Assembly: GCA_037367405.1 (NCBI GenBank)
Contig: JAZKJV010010526.1
Span: 1,080,501-1,144,500, forward strand
Direction: 5' to 3'
Source: Ottelia alismoides
Taxonomy: Eukaryota; Streptophyta; Magnoliopsida; Alismatales; Hydrocharitaceae
Length of the DNA stretch: 64,000 nt
Shown here piece by piece: positions 22,625 through 36,190 of the stretch. Numbering within the stretch: position 1 is the first letter of the stretch; the number at the start of each line of letters is the position of its first letter. Position numbers and translations under genes: made by a program. Below the pieces are notes generated by a model, which saw nothing but the letters and a program-made list of their open reading frames with translations, made no database searches and was not told where the DNA came from.

Positions 22625-24987
22625 TTTTGTTGATCACTAAACTGAGGGCTTTTATTTTTATATATTAGTCACAAATGAAAATGCAGTCGTTGCACCCCAA
22701 AGAAGCATCAAACAAAAATGTTATTAATTCTCAAGCATAAATAAATACAGAAAATGTAACAAGAGAATTTGCTACTATATAGATAACAGGATCGAACTTA
22801 AGGAGGCTACAAAAATCCCAAGGGTTATTCTATGCAATGAGAATTCTTTGAAAGAATAAAGGAATTTCTATTCAAACTATGCTTTGATGTTGTATTTTCT
22901 TTTTAGAATTTGTTTTTTCATTGAATTTTAAATTTTATGTTTTTAGTTAGTTTTCAAATTTTTATTTTTTTTAAACAATATGAGAATTAAATAAAATTTT
23001 AAGCACATACACTCAATTCTTTTTGTATTTTTCAATTTTGTAACAAATAACTAGAAAATTTTAAAAAAATCAATTTTATATAAATTTTTATTATTTTTAA
23101 AATAATTCTAGATTTTCCACATTTTTTAGATCCTTTAATTAAAACAAAAAAGGGAATTATAGAAGTAGAAAATAAAATGAATGTTTCAGAATTTTAAAAT
23201 AGCAAATAAGATCAAAGATAAGTGAAATATATACAAAATAAAAGAAATTTTTTATATTTTTCAAAGAGTTATTTTATTATTTTTTATTTTTAATTAATTT
23301 TTATGAATTTTTAATATTTTTAAGAGTTTAATGATTTTTATGGTTTTTATAAAGAATAAAAATACAAAAATTGGAAAGAAATTAAAAAGACTCAAAATAA
23401 GCAAACAAATTATATTTTAGAATTTTTCGAGAAAGTTTTATAATTTTTATTCATTTTTTATGAAAACACATTTTCTACGAGGTTTTTGAGTTTTAATAAA
23501 GAAAATGCATAATGCAAAATGGAGATGCAAGATGAATGTGACAGGAGCTTGTATGAAATTTTGCATAATTTTTAAATGGGTTTTGATAATTTTGAAATTT
23601 TAAAGATGCAAAATAAAAACAGACTCATGGGGACTAAAATGAAATTACCTAATGTATGCGGAGTGAATAATTCGCAAAAATGATGCAGGGTTTAATATGT
23701 AATTTTTCCAAAAACTCATGTGCATGTGCACATGTACCCCGATGGACTAGACCTTTATGTAAATAAAATATATCTTAACGCCAAATATTAACTTAAAACA
23801 TCAGAACTTTTATTGCAAAATACCCAATACTCATGTGCAAAGCACGCGTACAGTTCAAACAGGAATCATTTGCGAATAAAATAAAGTACGAGATATAAAA
23901 TACAAATGTTTAAACAAAGATAAAAAGACACGTGTCCTCATAGGGACTTATTTGAAAATAAAATAAAGAACATGGATAAGGGTGCAAATTTACCCTTTAT
24001 GTGATGTGGCAGTTCGTGCGGCTCAGATGCTCAGATGATGGGATCGAACAGATACTGGTGAAGCGTACTTGGATGACTCGATCTGGTATGGATGATCGGA
24101 TCAACGATGCAGCTTTGGGGGTTTTCGAACGACTAGGATAAAATCCGGGCATAGCATTCTTGATTGGAGGGCGTTGAAGGACCCTGGAGAAACTTTGAAG
24201 AAGAATAACTATGGTGAGACTGAATCGTTCGATTCTCCCTCGTTCGTCGATGGATTTCCCCCAAATAATGCCCAAGATGTCTCTTTAAATGATTTGCATC
24301 TAATGTGCACCTCTGATGTTCATGAAATTGCCAGAGAATCGATCCGGAAGGTGACGAAAGATTCTGCTCGAGGAAACTGCTTCATATCTTCATTTGGGTC
24401 TTCACTTTATTTTTGGAGCTCCTTAGGCCTGTGAATGATATCTCGTGCTGGGCAGATGCTTCCGGTCAACAAATTAGGTCAAAGGCATGTAAAATAGTGG
24501 GTTAATGAGGGTCTGCAGTGAAGGTGGTCAGAATGGAGACCGGGCTCCTGATCTAGAGTGATCTGGAGATGGGTAGAGGGTGTAAGAGCTGAAAAAAGGT
24601 CAGGAGAAAGTGTTGGCATGGTTGGAGAGGTTTAACAGTGATCGTAGTACCTCCGATTGTACAGATCAGAGATGGAAGATGTGGGTCTGATATGAGAGAT
24701 TCAAGTAAAATAAAAGCGAAAAATAACGACTAAATCAGAGACAATCTATCTACGTTACCTACGGATAAGAAAGAGAGTAGAAAATACCTCGATCTGTGAT
24801 GTGGAGGAGAGGCAGAGACGTACGGAGGAGATCGCCGGTGACGTGGGTGAATCACACCCTTCACTCGAAATCTTCGCACTCCAAATCGAAGAGCAGCTGC
24901 TCTGTCACTGCAACAATCTCTAGGAATCAATCACGGGCAAAAATCTAGGTCAAGGATGGATTAAACGCTCACCAGAGATAGAGGTGC

Positions 24988-24998
24988 TTTATTTATAG
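24988..24998 (-). promoter_or_regulatory. TATA box in C's 5' LTR
   Basis: The minus strand reads CTATAAATAAA at the edge of the GC-richer block, a plausible element promoter firing leftwards. Confidence 0.45.
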
Positions 24999-25439
24999 GA
25001 TGGCTCGTACTAGGTTTTGAAATTCAACAGGAGAGAGATTAGCAGCGTTATGGATGGATCTAAGGTGGTGGCGTGGAAGAGGAGTGAATGATCTTCAATG
25101 TTGGCGAAGGACTCGTGGGCGGTTACTGATCGAGGTGCATGGGAAAAATGTGATAAGAATGGCCAGTGGTGATGTTAGCGGAAGAAGGGGTGCGGATGAG
25201 GAGTTGACCTGGTCAACAAAGCTGGGTCGCCCTATCAAAACATGCGTAGGATGAGGACAAAATACACTAAATGACAAAATAGTAAATAAAAGTTAAATAA
25301 TCGAAAATGAATTTATTTAATTACATAACGTAAATAAAATTTATTAGGAATAAATTAAAGTTAATTCTGGTAATTTTTATTTACCTAAATAATATAATTA
25401 CAAGGGTTAAAATAAATATATAGTGTTATTTACATGTGT

Positions 25440-27310
25440 GTATACATATATCGTATTCTGATTTTTAATTAATTATTTATACACATATATACATAATTTA
25501 TTATTTTATTTATTTATAATATTTTACAAGGATTTTAATTATATTTTTATTTGATTTTTATGTGTAAATAAATTTGGTTAATTAAATAGGTATAGGTACA
25601 ATATATACATGGTGATACATATACAATATATATCATCTTATTTTTGTATATTTTTATTTTGTGATTTTTTTTGAATTTTATATGAGTTAAATACAATGAT
25701 GACAATTAAAAGAAAATACAATATTCACATATATGTAAAAGAAAATAAATAATTAAATGGAATGTATAATGTATATAGGTATAACATATAATAACACCCC
25801 AATTGGCAACATTTCACACCTTAACTCTGAATTATATGAAATCACCTCCATTTTTAAGATAAGTTAATTTGGAAAATGAAAGTGACTTTGATAAATTTGG
25901 AGTCTTGGTGGAGCATATATTGATCTTGGAATTTTGTACATTGTGGCTTTTGGAGAGTGATGTTATTTATATAATATATACAAGTCTCTAATGAAATTAT
26001 TTTATTTATTTATACAAGAATTTTATTCACAAATCTCAAGAAGAATGAATTTGATGATGAATAAAATAATGGAAGAATTGTGTATTGTAAACAATAATGT
26101 ACAAGTGATGAATAATAACAAGTTACCTATGTCTTTTCTGGTAAATAGGCCTTATCACCCCCCTACTTTCTTTCATGTCGATCAGGTTCATTCTTGAACT
26201 TCTCTCGGGGTCTGATTCAGCTTGTATCTATTTCATATATACAATCTCTTATTTTCTTTATTTTTCCTTTATTTATTTTTTTATTTATTTTAGTTTAAAA
26301 TAGTGATGAATATACAATATTTACACAATAGTTAGAGTTAGTAAAAGAATGAAATTAATGATATTTATAGGTGTTTTATACCTATATAGTATTCAGATTT
26401 TTAATTGATTATTTATACACATATATACATAATTTAAAGTTTTATTTAGTGATTACAAGGATTGTAATGATATTTTTATTTGAATTTCATGTGTCAATTA
26501 ATTAGTTTTATTAAATAGGTATAGGTACAATATAAACATGCCAATACATATACAATGTATACATGATTTAATTTTTGTTGAATTTTGATTTTGTGGTTTT
26601 TAATTGTATTTTATATGAGTTAAATACAATAATTACAATTAAAAGAAAATACAATATTCACAGATATGTTGAAATAAATGAATAATGAAATTGTATGTAT
26701 AATGTATATAGGTATAATATACAATAACAACCCAATTAGCCACATTTGATACCTTAACTCTTAATTTATGAAATCGCCTCCATTTTAAACATAATTTAAT
26801 TTGGAGAATGAAAGTGAGTTTTATGAATTTGGAGACTTGGTGGAGCAGATGTTTGTCTTTGAAGTTTGTACTTTGTGGCTTTTGAAGAGTGATGTTATTT
26901 ATATAATATATACAAGTTTCTACTAAAATTATTTTTATTTATTTACACAATAATTTTATTCACAAATCTCAAGAAGAAAGAAATTTGTGATGAATAAAAT
27001 AATGGAAGAATTGTGTATTATAGACAATAATGTACAGGTGATGAATAATTACAAGTGACAATGTATTTTCTGGTAAATAGACCTTATCTCACCCTACTTT
27101 CTTCTTTTTTGATATGGTCGAGTCGTGACCTTCTCTCGGGGTCTGATTAAGCCTCTATCTATTGCATATATACAGTCTCTTATTCAATTTTCCTTTATTT
27201 CTTTATTTATTTTCTTTAGATTAAAATAGTGATAAATATACAATATTTACACACAAGTTATAGTTAGTAAAAGAATGAAATTAGTGAGATTTACAGGTGT
27301 TTATAAGGGA
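25440..27310. repeat. ~935-bp tandem duplication inside C's 5' LTR
   Basis: Landmarks repeat with constant offset: GTATTCTGATTTTTAATTAA at 25453 recurs as GTATTCAGATTTTTAATTGA at 26389 (936 bp), and GATGAATAAAATAATGGAAG at 26056 recurs at 26989 (933 bp). The first unit runs into the second near 26371-26385. The 3' LTR (1-1057) has a single copy. Confidence 0.88.
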
Positions 27311-27438
27311 TTTTAAGCTAAAATCAATTAATAAAGATGATGAAATGCATATTAATCAGGTCCTCAGATGACACAAACCAATCAGGATCGACCGGGTTAA
27401 GATCCTCAGCAATCCTAAGGTGTGAAGGCATGGACAGG

Positions 27439-28300
27439 TTAGTGGATGAATGTATCTAGGTCCGGCTTGGGGTGTCTCACAAACATCAAAGTGAAAGGTT
27501 TGAACTCAGCAGTGAAGGTAGTAAGGTCAATTTCAACTTGGCGAGTCTCAACTAGGTCAAAACCAAACGGAACGAACTCATATATGGAAGTAGTAAGGTC
27601 AAGTTCGTCTTGTGAGTTCTCAACTGGATCATCATCCTCATCAAAAGTCCCGAACTTATTGATGAAAGAAATAAGATCAAACTCGGCATATGAAATATCT
27701 ACTAAGTCTACCCTCCACTCAAAGATATCAATCGTGTAAATCCTGCGGATGTCATAAACACAACACCAATCACAGGAAGAGGGAACTCCAAGGTCTATGC
27801 TTTCCAAGACTTCCTCCCTACAGCGGAATTCTCAGGTCTCATCATCATCCATAATTCAAACCTCTCTTATATTAGTAGATAGGTCATAGGCCTCAGGGTC
27901 GGCTAACACCGGCACGCTCTCATCTAGTTCATGTCTCTAGTCGACAGTAGGTGCAGGGATGACCACAATGCTCCTATCATCAGGACAGAAGCGAATATCT
28001 CCTTATCTGTAATCAATAATGACTCTCGCAGAGGCAACAAAGGGTCGTTCTAGGTTGATTGGAGAGTTCTCCCCAGTGTGGAGGATTCCATGGGCAATAC
28101 AAGGAAATCAATAGTGCAACTCATGCCCTGAATCCAAATGACATCGTTCTCTACAATACCCTTTGGACTCTTGATGATCCATCAACAAATTGAATGATCA
28201 TCCCGGTTTTCTTGAGAGGCCTTCAGTGAAGAGACTATACCAGTGAGAAGGTTATTATGCTAATTTAAGCAAAGCCATCAAGGAGAATGTGATCACATGA
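27439..28300 (-). pseudogene. Protease and acidic linker, element D
   Basis: The minus strand gives IDFLVLPM, RPFVASARVIIDY and FCPDD (about 27980-28130), the C-terminal half of an Athila-type protease. It continues into an acidic linker of which 122 codons are open (27439-27807), with repeated motifs such as VEIDLTTF and ELDLTTSIYEF. Stops separate protease from linker. Related to 17071-18430 of element C. Confidence 0.7.
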
Positions 28301-29250
28301 ATACTCAAAGATGGTGCACCTAATGAATGGTGTAGCAATGTTCCCTTTTCTTAAAGAAGGGAGGTGGGTGATGGCGTGGGCAGTGGCCATGGTCAAAATA
28401 TGATGCTTAGATCTTCTCCTTCACTTTCTCTTCTTGGGTTGAGGAGCAGATAAATGGGTCATGATCTGGTGAAGTGTGGCTTCAATGATCTCATGAATAA
28501 TGGCCACCACTTCAGGTTTAGTCAACATTTTTTGAATTTTTGGACCTCCTCCATACAAGGGAGGAGATCGGAATCAACATATACAAAAGGATGACTAAGA
28601 ACAGTCTGTACAGTGGCATCCTTAGGGTTAAGGGTGGAAACTAGTGTGAGTGAATGTGTGGTCAAAGAATCTGACAGGTGTGCTCTGTTCTCACAAAATG
28701 AATCAACTGTGTGTCCCTGAAATCTTTTTGTATTTTTAAAATTTTCTCTTTTTTTTGTATTTTTGATTATTGCAAGCTCTCATGGGTGTCCTTAAAGGAA
28801 TCCATATCATCAAATGCTGAAGTTTTATTGTGTCTCTTATGGATACTAAGGAGGTCATATACCCGCTTCTTCATGTGCTCCATCATCTAGGTCAAGGTCC
28901 CAAGTGTGGACAACATAAGAGGTGACTCCAAAAGCTCAGTCTTGGGTGGGTGAGGTGGTAGAAAATTTGATGGTGGTGATGAGTCCAAATCTGAGCCCTG
29001 AAATTGTGGGTTAGGTGGATATGTACAAAAAGAGGACTCGAGAGCAAGGTCCTCCTGATAACAGGGAGATGGATCAAAATCAAAATCTGCATCCTGAAAC
29101 AACAGATTAGCTGGATATATACAAAAGTCAGGAGCAAAGTCCTCCTGATAAAATAGAGGTGGACCAGCTGGAGGGTACGAGGTATCCGCAAAGTCCGGAT
29201 AAAAAGCACTCTAGTTGGCCATCTCCGAAACAAAAGGAAAATAATCAAGA
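28301..29250 (-). pseudogene. Remnant of ORF1 (gag side), element D
   Basis: Positions 28887-29102 encode 71 open codons rich in Asp, Pro, Phe and Ser, preceded in frame by a near copy of the same unit. A ~95-bp sequence (CTCCTGATAA near 29050 and 29146) is tandemly duplicated, so motifs like CYQEDLA and YPPNPQFQ occur twice. The capsid-type gag domain present in C and E is not visible, so it seems deleted here. Confidence 0.55.
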
Positions 29251-30390
29251 GAGCACAAAAGTAAAATCAAGAAATGTGTGAAAAAGGGCGCAAATACGCA
29301 GTGAAGATCGAGTATGCACACAAATAATCACAAACAAATATATACAAAAACAAACCCCTCAAATTCACCTACTCAACATGGTGAAGACCATAAAAGCTTA
29401 ATCTCTTTATCTTTTCTATTTTAGAGTTGGGTGAGTAATTCACTATTGTACAAACACTTAGGTTGGCCTGGGATTTGGGCACTAGTCCTTAGTGTGTACG
29501 TAGGAAAATTAAAAGTAAATACAATGAGGGGGTTACTCTCCCCAAGCCAAATATTTTTCTTTTTGATTTATTTTAGGGTCGAGTAATCTTTAGCAATCCC
29601 AATTTTATTTTATATCAATTTTTTATATTTTTAATAGAAATGCACGAACCTATCGAGGAGTCGATTCCTTTTAGATCCTAAGTGACAAAATTAGAGGGAG
29701 AGAGTCGGAAAAGCTATGCAAGCGAAAGCGATGATGAATGATAAGCAGAAATGCTCACCTTGCCTCCAGCTCTCTTCATGCAAGGATGTTAAACAGAATT
29801 GAAACCTATCTATATGTAAATGTAAAGCCAACGTAATCACCCTAAAATAGTACTTGATATTAGCATGAAGAACAAAATGCTAGCTACTCAGAAATGAGAC
29901 CAAGGTACGGTCTTCGATGCCACTTAGTGCCTGCCACAACGGGTCCTACACGTACTGTATACGATATCTCTCGACACGTGGTCTCCAATCCAAATAAATA
30001 GTAATTCAAAATCTGACTAAGTCCAAATGGGAATTATAGGTGCATGCAATGGTAGTTAAGTGTTTGGCCTTAATCTATCGCCAAGCAGATCCTAAGCTAG
30101 GGCTCAATCATACGAAACAAAGAAAAATAAAATCGTGAAGCAAATAAAAAGAAAAGTGAGAAAACACAACAAAAATCGACGAGGCCCCCAATGGTCATAA
30201 GATGACACCGCCTCACGTGGGTGCATAGGCGCTCCTAGAAGAGCTGCCCTCGATCCGTGCTACCTCACAACAAAGGAAACAAAGAAGAGGTGATTAGATA
30301 ATTCAACAATATAATAAAAAAATAAAAAAATAAAGGAAAAAATAGATAATGAAGAAGACACATGTAAAAAGTCAATCTACACTATGTTGC
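29251..30390 (-). other. Leader of element D
   Basis: Non-coding. Parts resemble C's leader, such as the block reading AGGGGGTTACTCTCCCC here (29527) and in C (21644). Confidence 0.55.
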
Positions 30391-30408
30391 TCCCCGACAA
30401 CGGTGTTA
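30391..30408 (-). promoter_or_regulatory. PBS of element D (tRNA-Asp type, 4 mismatches)
   Basis: The minus strand reads TAACACCGTTGTCGGGGA. All four differences from the exact site are G-to-A or C-to-T changes, as expected from decay of methylated DNA. Confidence 0.78.
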
Positions 30409-30410
30409 TT

Positions 30411-33400
30411 TGATAAGATGAATTTTGCAAGGGTCGTATTGTTTCACAAGGCTAGACTATAGTCGATGTGATGACCGCTCATGAAACTCAACTAAATCAA
30501 CAACTAACCCACAATTAAGAATCAAATAATGAAAATAAATGTATGGAGTTAATATTTATTTTAACTCTATAAATGATGTGTATAGTGCAAGTATGTGTAG
30601 AGTGTTAAACACAGAGAGCAAACTAAAGAATGGGGCAAACTAATGTACAAAAATGTGTGCTCTCCTTGTCTATGTATCTTTTTGTATGTTTTAAATTATA
30701 TATATTAAAATTTTGTTTTATATTTTTTAAATTGTTTTTTATTTTTTATTTTTAATTTATAATTTTCTTTTTATATATTCTAAATTTTAATTTAATTTTT
30801 AAAATATAATATAAGAATATGTAAGGCTATATACACAATATAGAGTATACAAGTATAAATACTAATAAAAATAATTAAAATATAAAAAATAAAATATTTT
30901 TAGGCTTTTAATAATTTTTGCTATTTTTTATTTTTTATATAATTTTGTTACTTTTTATATATTTTAAAGTCAGAAAATATCCCAAATCATGGATTAAATA
31001 AATAGGCTGAATTGAAATGAAGATTAAAATAACAAATGGTGTCAAAACTTCTTAAATTAATTTTAATATGTAAATATTAATACAAAGAAAATTATAAAAT
31101 AGAAAATTATATTTTTTTTGGAACTTTTGAGAATTTTTTAGATTTTTATAAATAATTTTGCATTTTAAAATTTTATGTATTTTCGTTTTCTATATTTAGT
31201 GATTTTTGGTCTAAAGGCTCAATATATTTAAATAAACATAATATATTTTTGGGGAATTTTTCAAAATGATTTTTTTTATTTTTTACTATTTTATACTATA
31301 AACTGGTAATATTAAAGGTAATATTTATATTTGTAAAATAAGAAAAAGTCCTAAATTGATATTCTAAAAATATGGCATGAAAATATGTCCTAGCAAGAGC
31401 TTAATCCTAACTTTTGAGAATTTCTTGAACATGAATAATATATTTAATAAATTGAATAAATGCATAAAAAATTAATGAACTAATAAGGGCATAAATGCAA
31501 ATAAAAAAAGTGTGAGGTGCTTCTTGTAATTTTTCAAATAATATTAAACTTGAATTAAAAATATATGGACCAAAATGAAATACAAATAACCACAGGGGCC
31601 TAAGTGCAAAATCGCCACTTCACGTGGGACGACACGTGAGGTGATGTGGACTAGACTAATTCGCAAATAAAATAAAGATGAGTGTCTTTTGCAGATATTA
31701 CAAAAATAATAAAACAACAAATAAATGTTTATAGATTAAATATTAAATACAAAAAGGAGGGGGTAAAAGCTGCAAAATACTGCTCCACGTGGGCGATGGC
31801 CGACTGGATGGATTTAACTTGCCATGAGTCACGTCATCCTCGCTCGATGTTGCTTCGTGATGGATTGTTGGGATTAAATCCCAGCAGTTGAGCTGAAGGC
31901 TACGGTGAAGTGAATTGTATGGTGGCTAGAGAGTCTGGGGGAGAGGCACGATCTGACGGTCTATGACCCCCTAGAAGAATAGGGAAAAATAAGGAAGAGG
32001 ATGAGCTTCGAACGGCAATGTTGGATCGCTCCGACCACCTGGCAACGATCCAAGAGGCGTAAGATGTTGCCCAAGCTCCTCTGCGTCTGCTAGCAATGTC
32101 AGTAGGTCTCCTAGAGCCCTGGTGATGGCTGGCATCTTAAAAATCGACCCCCCAAAGGTCCTTAGCCTCCAGAACCTGTAGGGAAGTTCACACAAGCAAA
32201 AAGGGGTGCTCTGAGGGCTTTATTGGCGCAAGTGGATGGCAAATGGGGTGTGTCGGTGGTAGCTCTAGTGAAGTGAGGAGGAGGAGTACCGGGATCCTGC
32301 TCCAGGGAGGAGCAGGTAGGATGGAGTGTGGCAGAGCATACGGAAATGGTTGGGGAACAAAATGAGGTGGCTAGCACAGTGGAAGATGGTCGAAAATAGG
32401 CAGGGATGATCACCGGAGCTAGCCTCCGACGAACTATGAATCAACTAATTTAGGCTAAAGCGAAAGATCAAAACTAAAATTAAATGCATAAAATGGAAAT
32501 AGAACCTCAAATCTACCTAAAAATGACAGAAAAAATACCTCGACTAACCGAATCTAGTATATGTCCCTCACAGTGGCAGAGGTCGTCGAAGATGGGTGGA
32601 AGTCACCGTAGACCGCTCCTCAATCCAATCAAAGCACCGCAAGGAAGCTGTCACCTTCCTCGAGTCATTGAGCACAAAAGGAGGGAGAGAAGCTAGCCAG
32701 AAAGGGATTCAAAAAATGGAGGAAGATCGAGGGGTGGTCTTGTAAAAGTATGCTCGATAGAAGGAAGCTAGCCAGAAAGAATGAGGCGAGCAACTCGGCA
32801 CAGTGATGCAATTTTTGAGGAGTTGATAAGGCATGATAGAAGGATGCTCGAGGAGAACAAGTCATGGAGGAATCTCTCCAAAATAGTGCAAGGCAAGAGT
32901 AGCAAAAATCGATGAAGAATGGTGTCAAATGAGGCATAACAGAGGATGTAGGGCTAGGTCAGCCAGCTGACCGAGGTCAACGGGTGGAGCGACCTGGTTC
33001 ATCCACGTAAACCAACCAGGAAAACCAACCCTAAAATTATTTGTAAATTAAATAATAAATAATAAATGATTTTATTAAATTTAAGTTATAAAATAAAATT
33101 GCTTATTATTATGTGTAGTATTTTAATATGATTTTTATTTATTTTTTCGAGTTAATTTATTACAAGTTTTATTTTAGGGTTTTATTTATAGGTATATTCA
33201 TCTATGTTTTGGGTATTTTATTTTTATTTTGTATTTTTGATTTTATTATTTTGTTTTATTATTTTATATATTTATAAATTTCATTTCAATGCATAAATAT
33301 ATTTTTATTAGATTTTTATGACCTAATATTTACACTTAAATAAATAGGGATGTATATTATATAGGTATAAGTATAGGTATTTCATCTATGTATTTTGCAT

Positions 33401-34157
33401 ACATATTTTATTTTTGTATATTTATAATTTATTATTTTTTAAATATACACATATATAAAATAATATTTACAAAATTACAAAAATATAAAATAATAAAAAA
33501 AGAATAAATAAAATGAAAATTTAAGTAGGGTAAAATATACAATAAGGGTCCAAAAACTAACTTTCACACCTTAACTCAAAAAAACTATAAAATCACCTTC
33601 ATTAAATAGCTTATTAAAAGTTATATACGATTAAAGGTGATTTTTTTACATTTTGAGTTTTTATTACAAGATACGGGTCTGGGAAATTAGGATTTTGACT
33701 TTTTATTTAGAGTACAAGATGTGCACTATTATATTATTTTTGTATGAAATCAATTTTGTATTTTTCTATATATTATTATCTGTAACTTTCATGTACAAAG
33801 ATTCTTTACTTCAAGGCCCAAAAAATATAAAAAATAGGTCCCAAAATATATTATTGAAGAATAAAAGGATGAGTTTTATTGATGATTTTTGGCCATTATC
33901 TCCCCCTACTTATTCCGTGTCGACCCAGTCATCAAGATGTCTAGGTCTCGGGGTTTAGGATCATAAAGTGCCTTTGTTATTTTATTATTTTTCTTTTCTT
34001 TGTTTTATAATTTTGGCATTAAAAATAATATTTTATACACAATAAATGGAACAAATAATGAATGCTAATTTGTACAAATTAATGCTATTTACATGCATTA
34101 GGTAGGGTTTTTAAGAACAAAATGATAGAATAAAGGTGATAAAATGGAGATTCATCA
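30411..34157 (-). repeat. 5' LTR of element D
   Basis: 3747 bp, plus-strand ends TGATAAGATG and GATTCATCA. It matches the split LTR of element G, for example GATGAATTTTGCAAGGGTC with G's CGGATTTTGCGAGGGTC, and both end GGAGATTCATCA. A very AT-rich left third is followed by a GC-richer block (31600-33030) containing CACGTG motifs. Confidence 0.85.
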
Positions 34158-34232
34158 CTCTCCAAGTCTTCCTCTTTGGAGAGGAAAACTCGTATCTCAG
34201 TAGAATTAGAAGGGATAGGATCGTGTCGAATA

Positions 34233-34760
34233 TCAGTTGTAATGCCTCATAACCCTTGTATGTGATGGGATGGTAACAAACTCATCTAATGGAAGACTCT
34301 CTAATGGCTCAAAGCTACGCATTATGTTGTTGGGAGGAAAAGTAACACTGTCAATCCCATAATCAATAATGACCCTAGCTGCATGTAGAAAAGGTCGACC
34401 AAGAATAATGGCAACGTCATGTGATGGTACTAAAGAGTCAGATTCTAAGAGAACAAAATCCACGGTAAAATTTTGTGCCTTGTACCACCACAACAACGTC
34501 ATGAAGTATACCCTTCAACCTCTTGACCAATCTATCTGGAAATTGAATAATCATCTTGTCTTGCTTGAGAGTCCCTAAATAAGATGGAAGGGTAAAGTGT
34601 TCACTGAAGATCCGTTGTTTAATAAGGTGTGCTCGAACTCATAGTATGAAAACTGGCAACTGGAAAATGGTACTCCCATATCTTCTTTTTTCTTTTCTAG
34701 GAGATGTATGTGGGATGGCATAACATGTGGAAATGGTCAACACTTGTTTCTCTGAGCAGT
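34233..34760 (-). pseudogene. Aspartic protease remnant, element E
   Basis: The minus strand shows MIIQFPDRLVKRLKG, then VDFVLLESD and IILGRPFLHAARVIIDYG (89 open codons at 34233-34502). This is the closest relative here of the protease in C. A frameshift lies near 34480-34500. The N-terminal catalytic part is degenerate. Confidence 0.75.
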
Positions 34761-34794
34761 GACTTATCATCTTCTTTCTTATAGGTGCAGTATG

Positions 34795-36190
34795 CTACTT
34801 TAAGCACTTATGTAGAAGATGAATGTGTACCAATGCCTTTGAAAGAGTGATCTTGATCTGAATTCGATCCAACATATCTTTCGTGAACTTTGAATCTTGG
34901 TTCTTTTTGAGATTTTCTAGTATCTCTCCTTTCCCTTGGTTCAAAGCATTTGGGAAGGGTATCTGTACATCCTCCTCAGCCATATGTACATCCGAAGGAT
35001 AAGAAGAAGAAGCAAACATTTTTGCTAAATTGGGACTCACTCCATGTAGAACAGAGGATAGAGTTCTAGCCTGAGAATCTGAAGTCTTGAATTTATTTAT
35101 CTTTTTGGATTTTCTCTTTTTCACATTTTTTTGTGATTTTGTGCTTTTTCTACGTGGAGAATTAAGCTGAATCTTTAACTCTGTGCCATTTACTATGTGC
35201 TCCTCACTCCTAAATGTCTCAACAATTGGAGGTTATCTCTGAACATCATGGGAACTGGGAATACAAGTACTCAACAACTCAGAAGTCGGTTGAAAAGTAG
35301 AATCTGATCCTCGATCTGCGACAAAAGAGATATGAAATCTTTGAATACGTCCATTTTCTCCCTACGAAAGCTGCTCTGCTCATAAATCAAATGGACTAAC
35401 TGCACAATCATGGGACCGTTTGTGGGTGGCATATCATAGTGATGTCCCAACTCAAAGTTTGACTGATGAGATAGATAAGTGTGTCTGAATGAATCTAAGA
35501 AAGTATGCTCCTCAGGTAGAAACTGATCATGACACTAGTCGTGATATGGAAACAAAGAAGACTGAGAGGGATGTTGACACACCATAGACTCTTGTTATGT
35601 AAAGTGTTGAACTGGTCCAAACTCCGCTTAGAAAACCAATGGAAATGAGATGGTAACTGAAGAGTAGAGCTCTCTACAAATGTCTCGAAATCCATCCTTC
35701 ATGTTGTATCAGAAACTATATCAATTTCCTGATGTGCGATCTCTGAATAATCATGAGGTGGATCGCATCTAGGTGGTCTTGTAACTCCGTCATGTGTTGT
35801 CTCAACGTTAGAAATCTCTCCAAAAAGAATCCAAAGTGAATCCTCGTCAAGACTGCGGTGTGAACCGCCACACGAGACATCGACCAATGCCTTCTGCTAT
35901 GCGATCATTCCCTAGTAGAAGATCTGAGCTAACCCTACCTTGGAGATTCCATTATCCGGAAATCTCCTCAACAGAATCTGAAATTGGAGCCACATATCAT
36001 GTAATGGCTTAAGGGGATCATGTGAAACGTCTCTAGTAACTAACCACATGAAATTGGCTTGGCTAATGGAGCAAAATAGCATTAGAAAAGCAGCTCAAAG
36101 TGTACACTAACTAGCTCGCTCCTTTCCCAAACTTCACAGCCATCTCGCAACTCCGTCCGTGAGTGATAAGGGAAAGGTCTTCATCATGGC
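34795..36190 (-). pseudogene. gag remnant, element E
   Basis: Near 36130-36185 the minus strand encodes FPLSLTDGVARWL followed by a stop. Near 35920-36040 come DMWLQFQILLRRFPDNGI, and then VDVSCGGSHRSLDED (35699-35887). Together these are the capsid-type gag domain seen in C at 20149-20433, with stops and internal loss. 34795-35124 is a Lys/Ser-rich 109-codon open segment between gag and protease. Confidence 0.7.

Larger units (their letters stand above)
1..27358 (-). mobile_element. Element C: Athila-type Ty3/gypsy retrotransposon, left end cut by window
   Basis: Read right to left: 5' LTR, tRNA-Asp-type PBS, leader, gag, protease, RT, RNase H, integrase, long non-coding tail, PPT, 3' LTR. 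The gene order (integrase last), the long LTRs and the PBS place it in the Athila lineage of Ty3/gypsy. Every coding domain carries stops or frameshifts and several catalytic residues are changed, so it is dead. Element A (3546-15046) is inserted in its integrase, and C itself is inserted in the protease-RT linker of element D at 27358/27359. Its far LTR end is outside the window, so its target-site duplication cannot be tested; the right-hand candidate is GGTCC at 27359-27363. Confidence 0.88.
22631..27358 (-). repeat. 5' LTR of element C, enlarged by an internal duplication
   Basis: Plus-strand ends are TGATCACTAA and TTAATCA. The left part is very AT-rich (22850-23600), then comes a GC-richer U3 block (24000-25260), then the segment matching the left LTR. 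Without the ~935-bp duplication it would be ~3.8 kb, like D's and G's LTRs. Confidence 0.85.
27359..34157 (-). mobile_element. Element D: 5' part of an Athila-type element, split by C
   Basis: Contains, right to left, the 5' LTR, PBS, leader, a short ORF1 remnant and a protease region, then stops at the insertion point of element C. The rest (RT onward) must lie left of the window, on the far side of C. D in turn interrupts element E at 34157/34158; the candidate right-hand duplication is CTCTC at 34158-34162. Confidence 0.78.
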
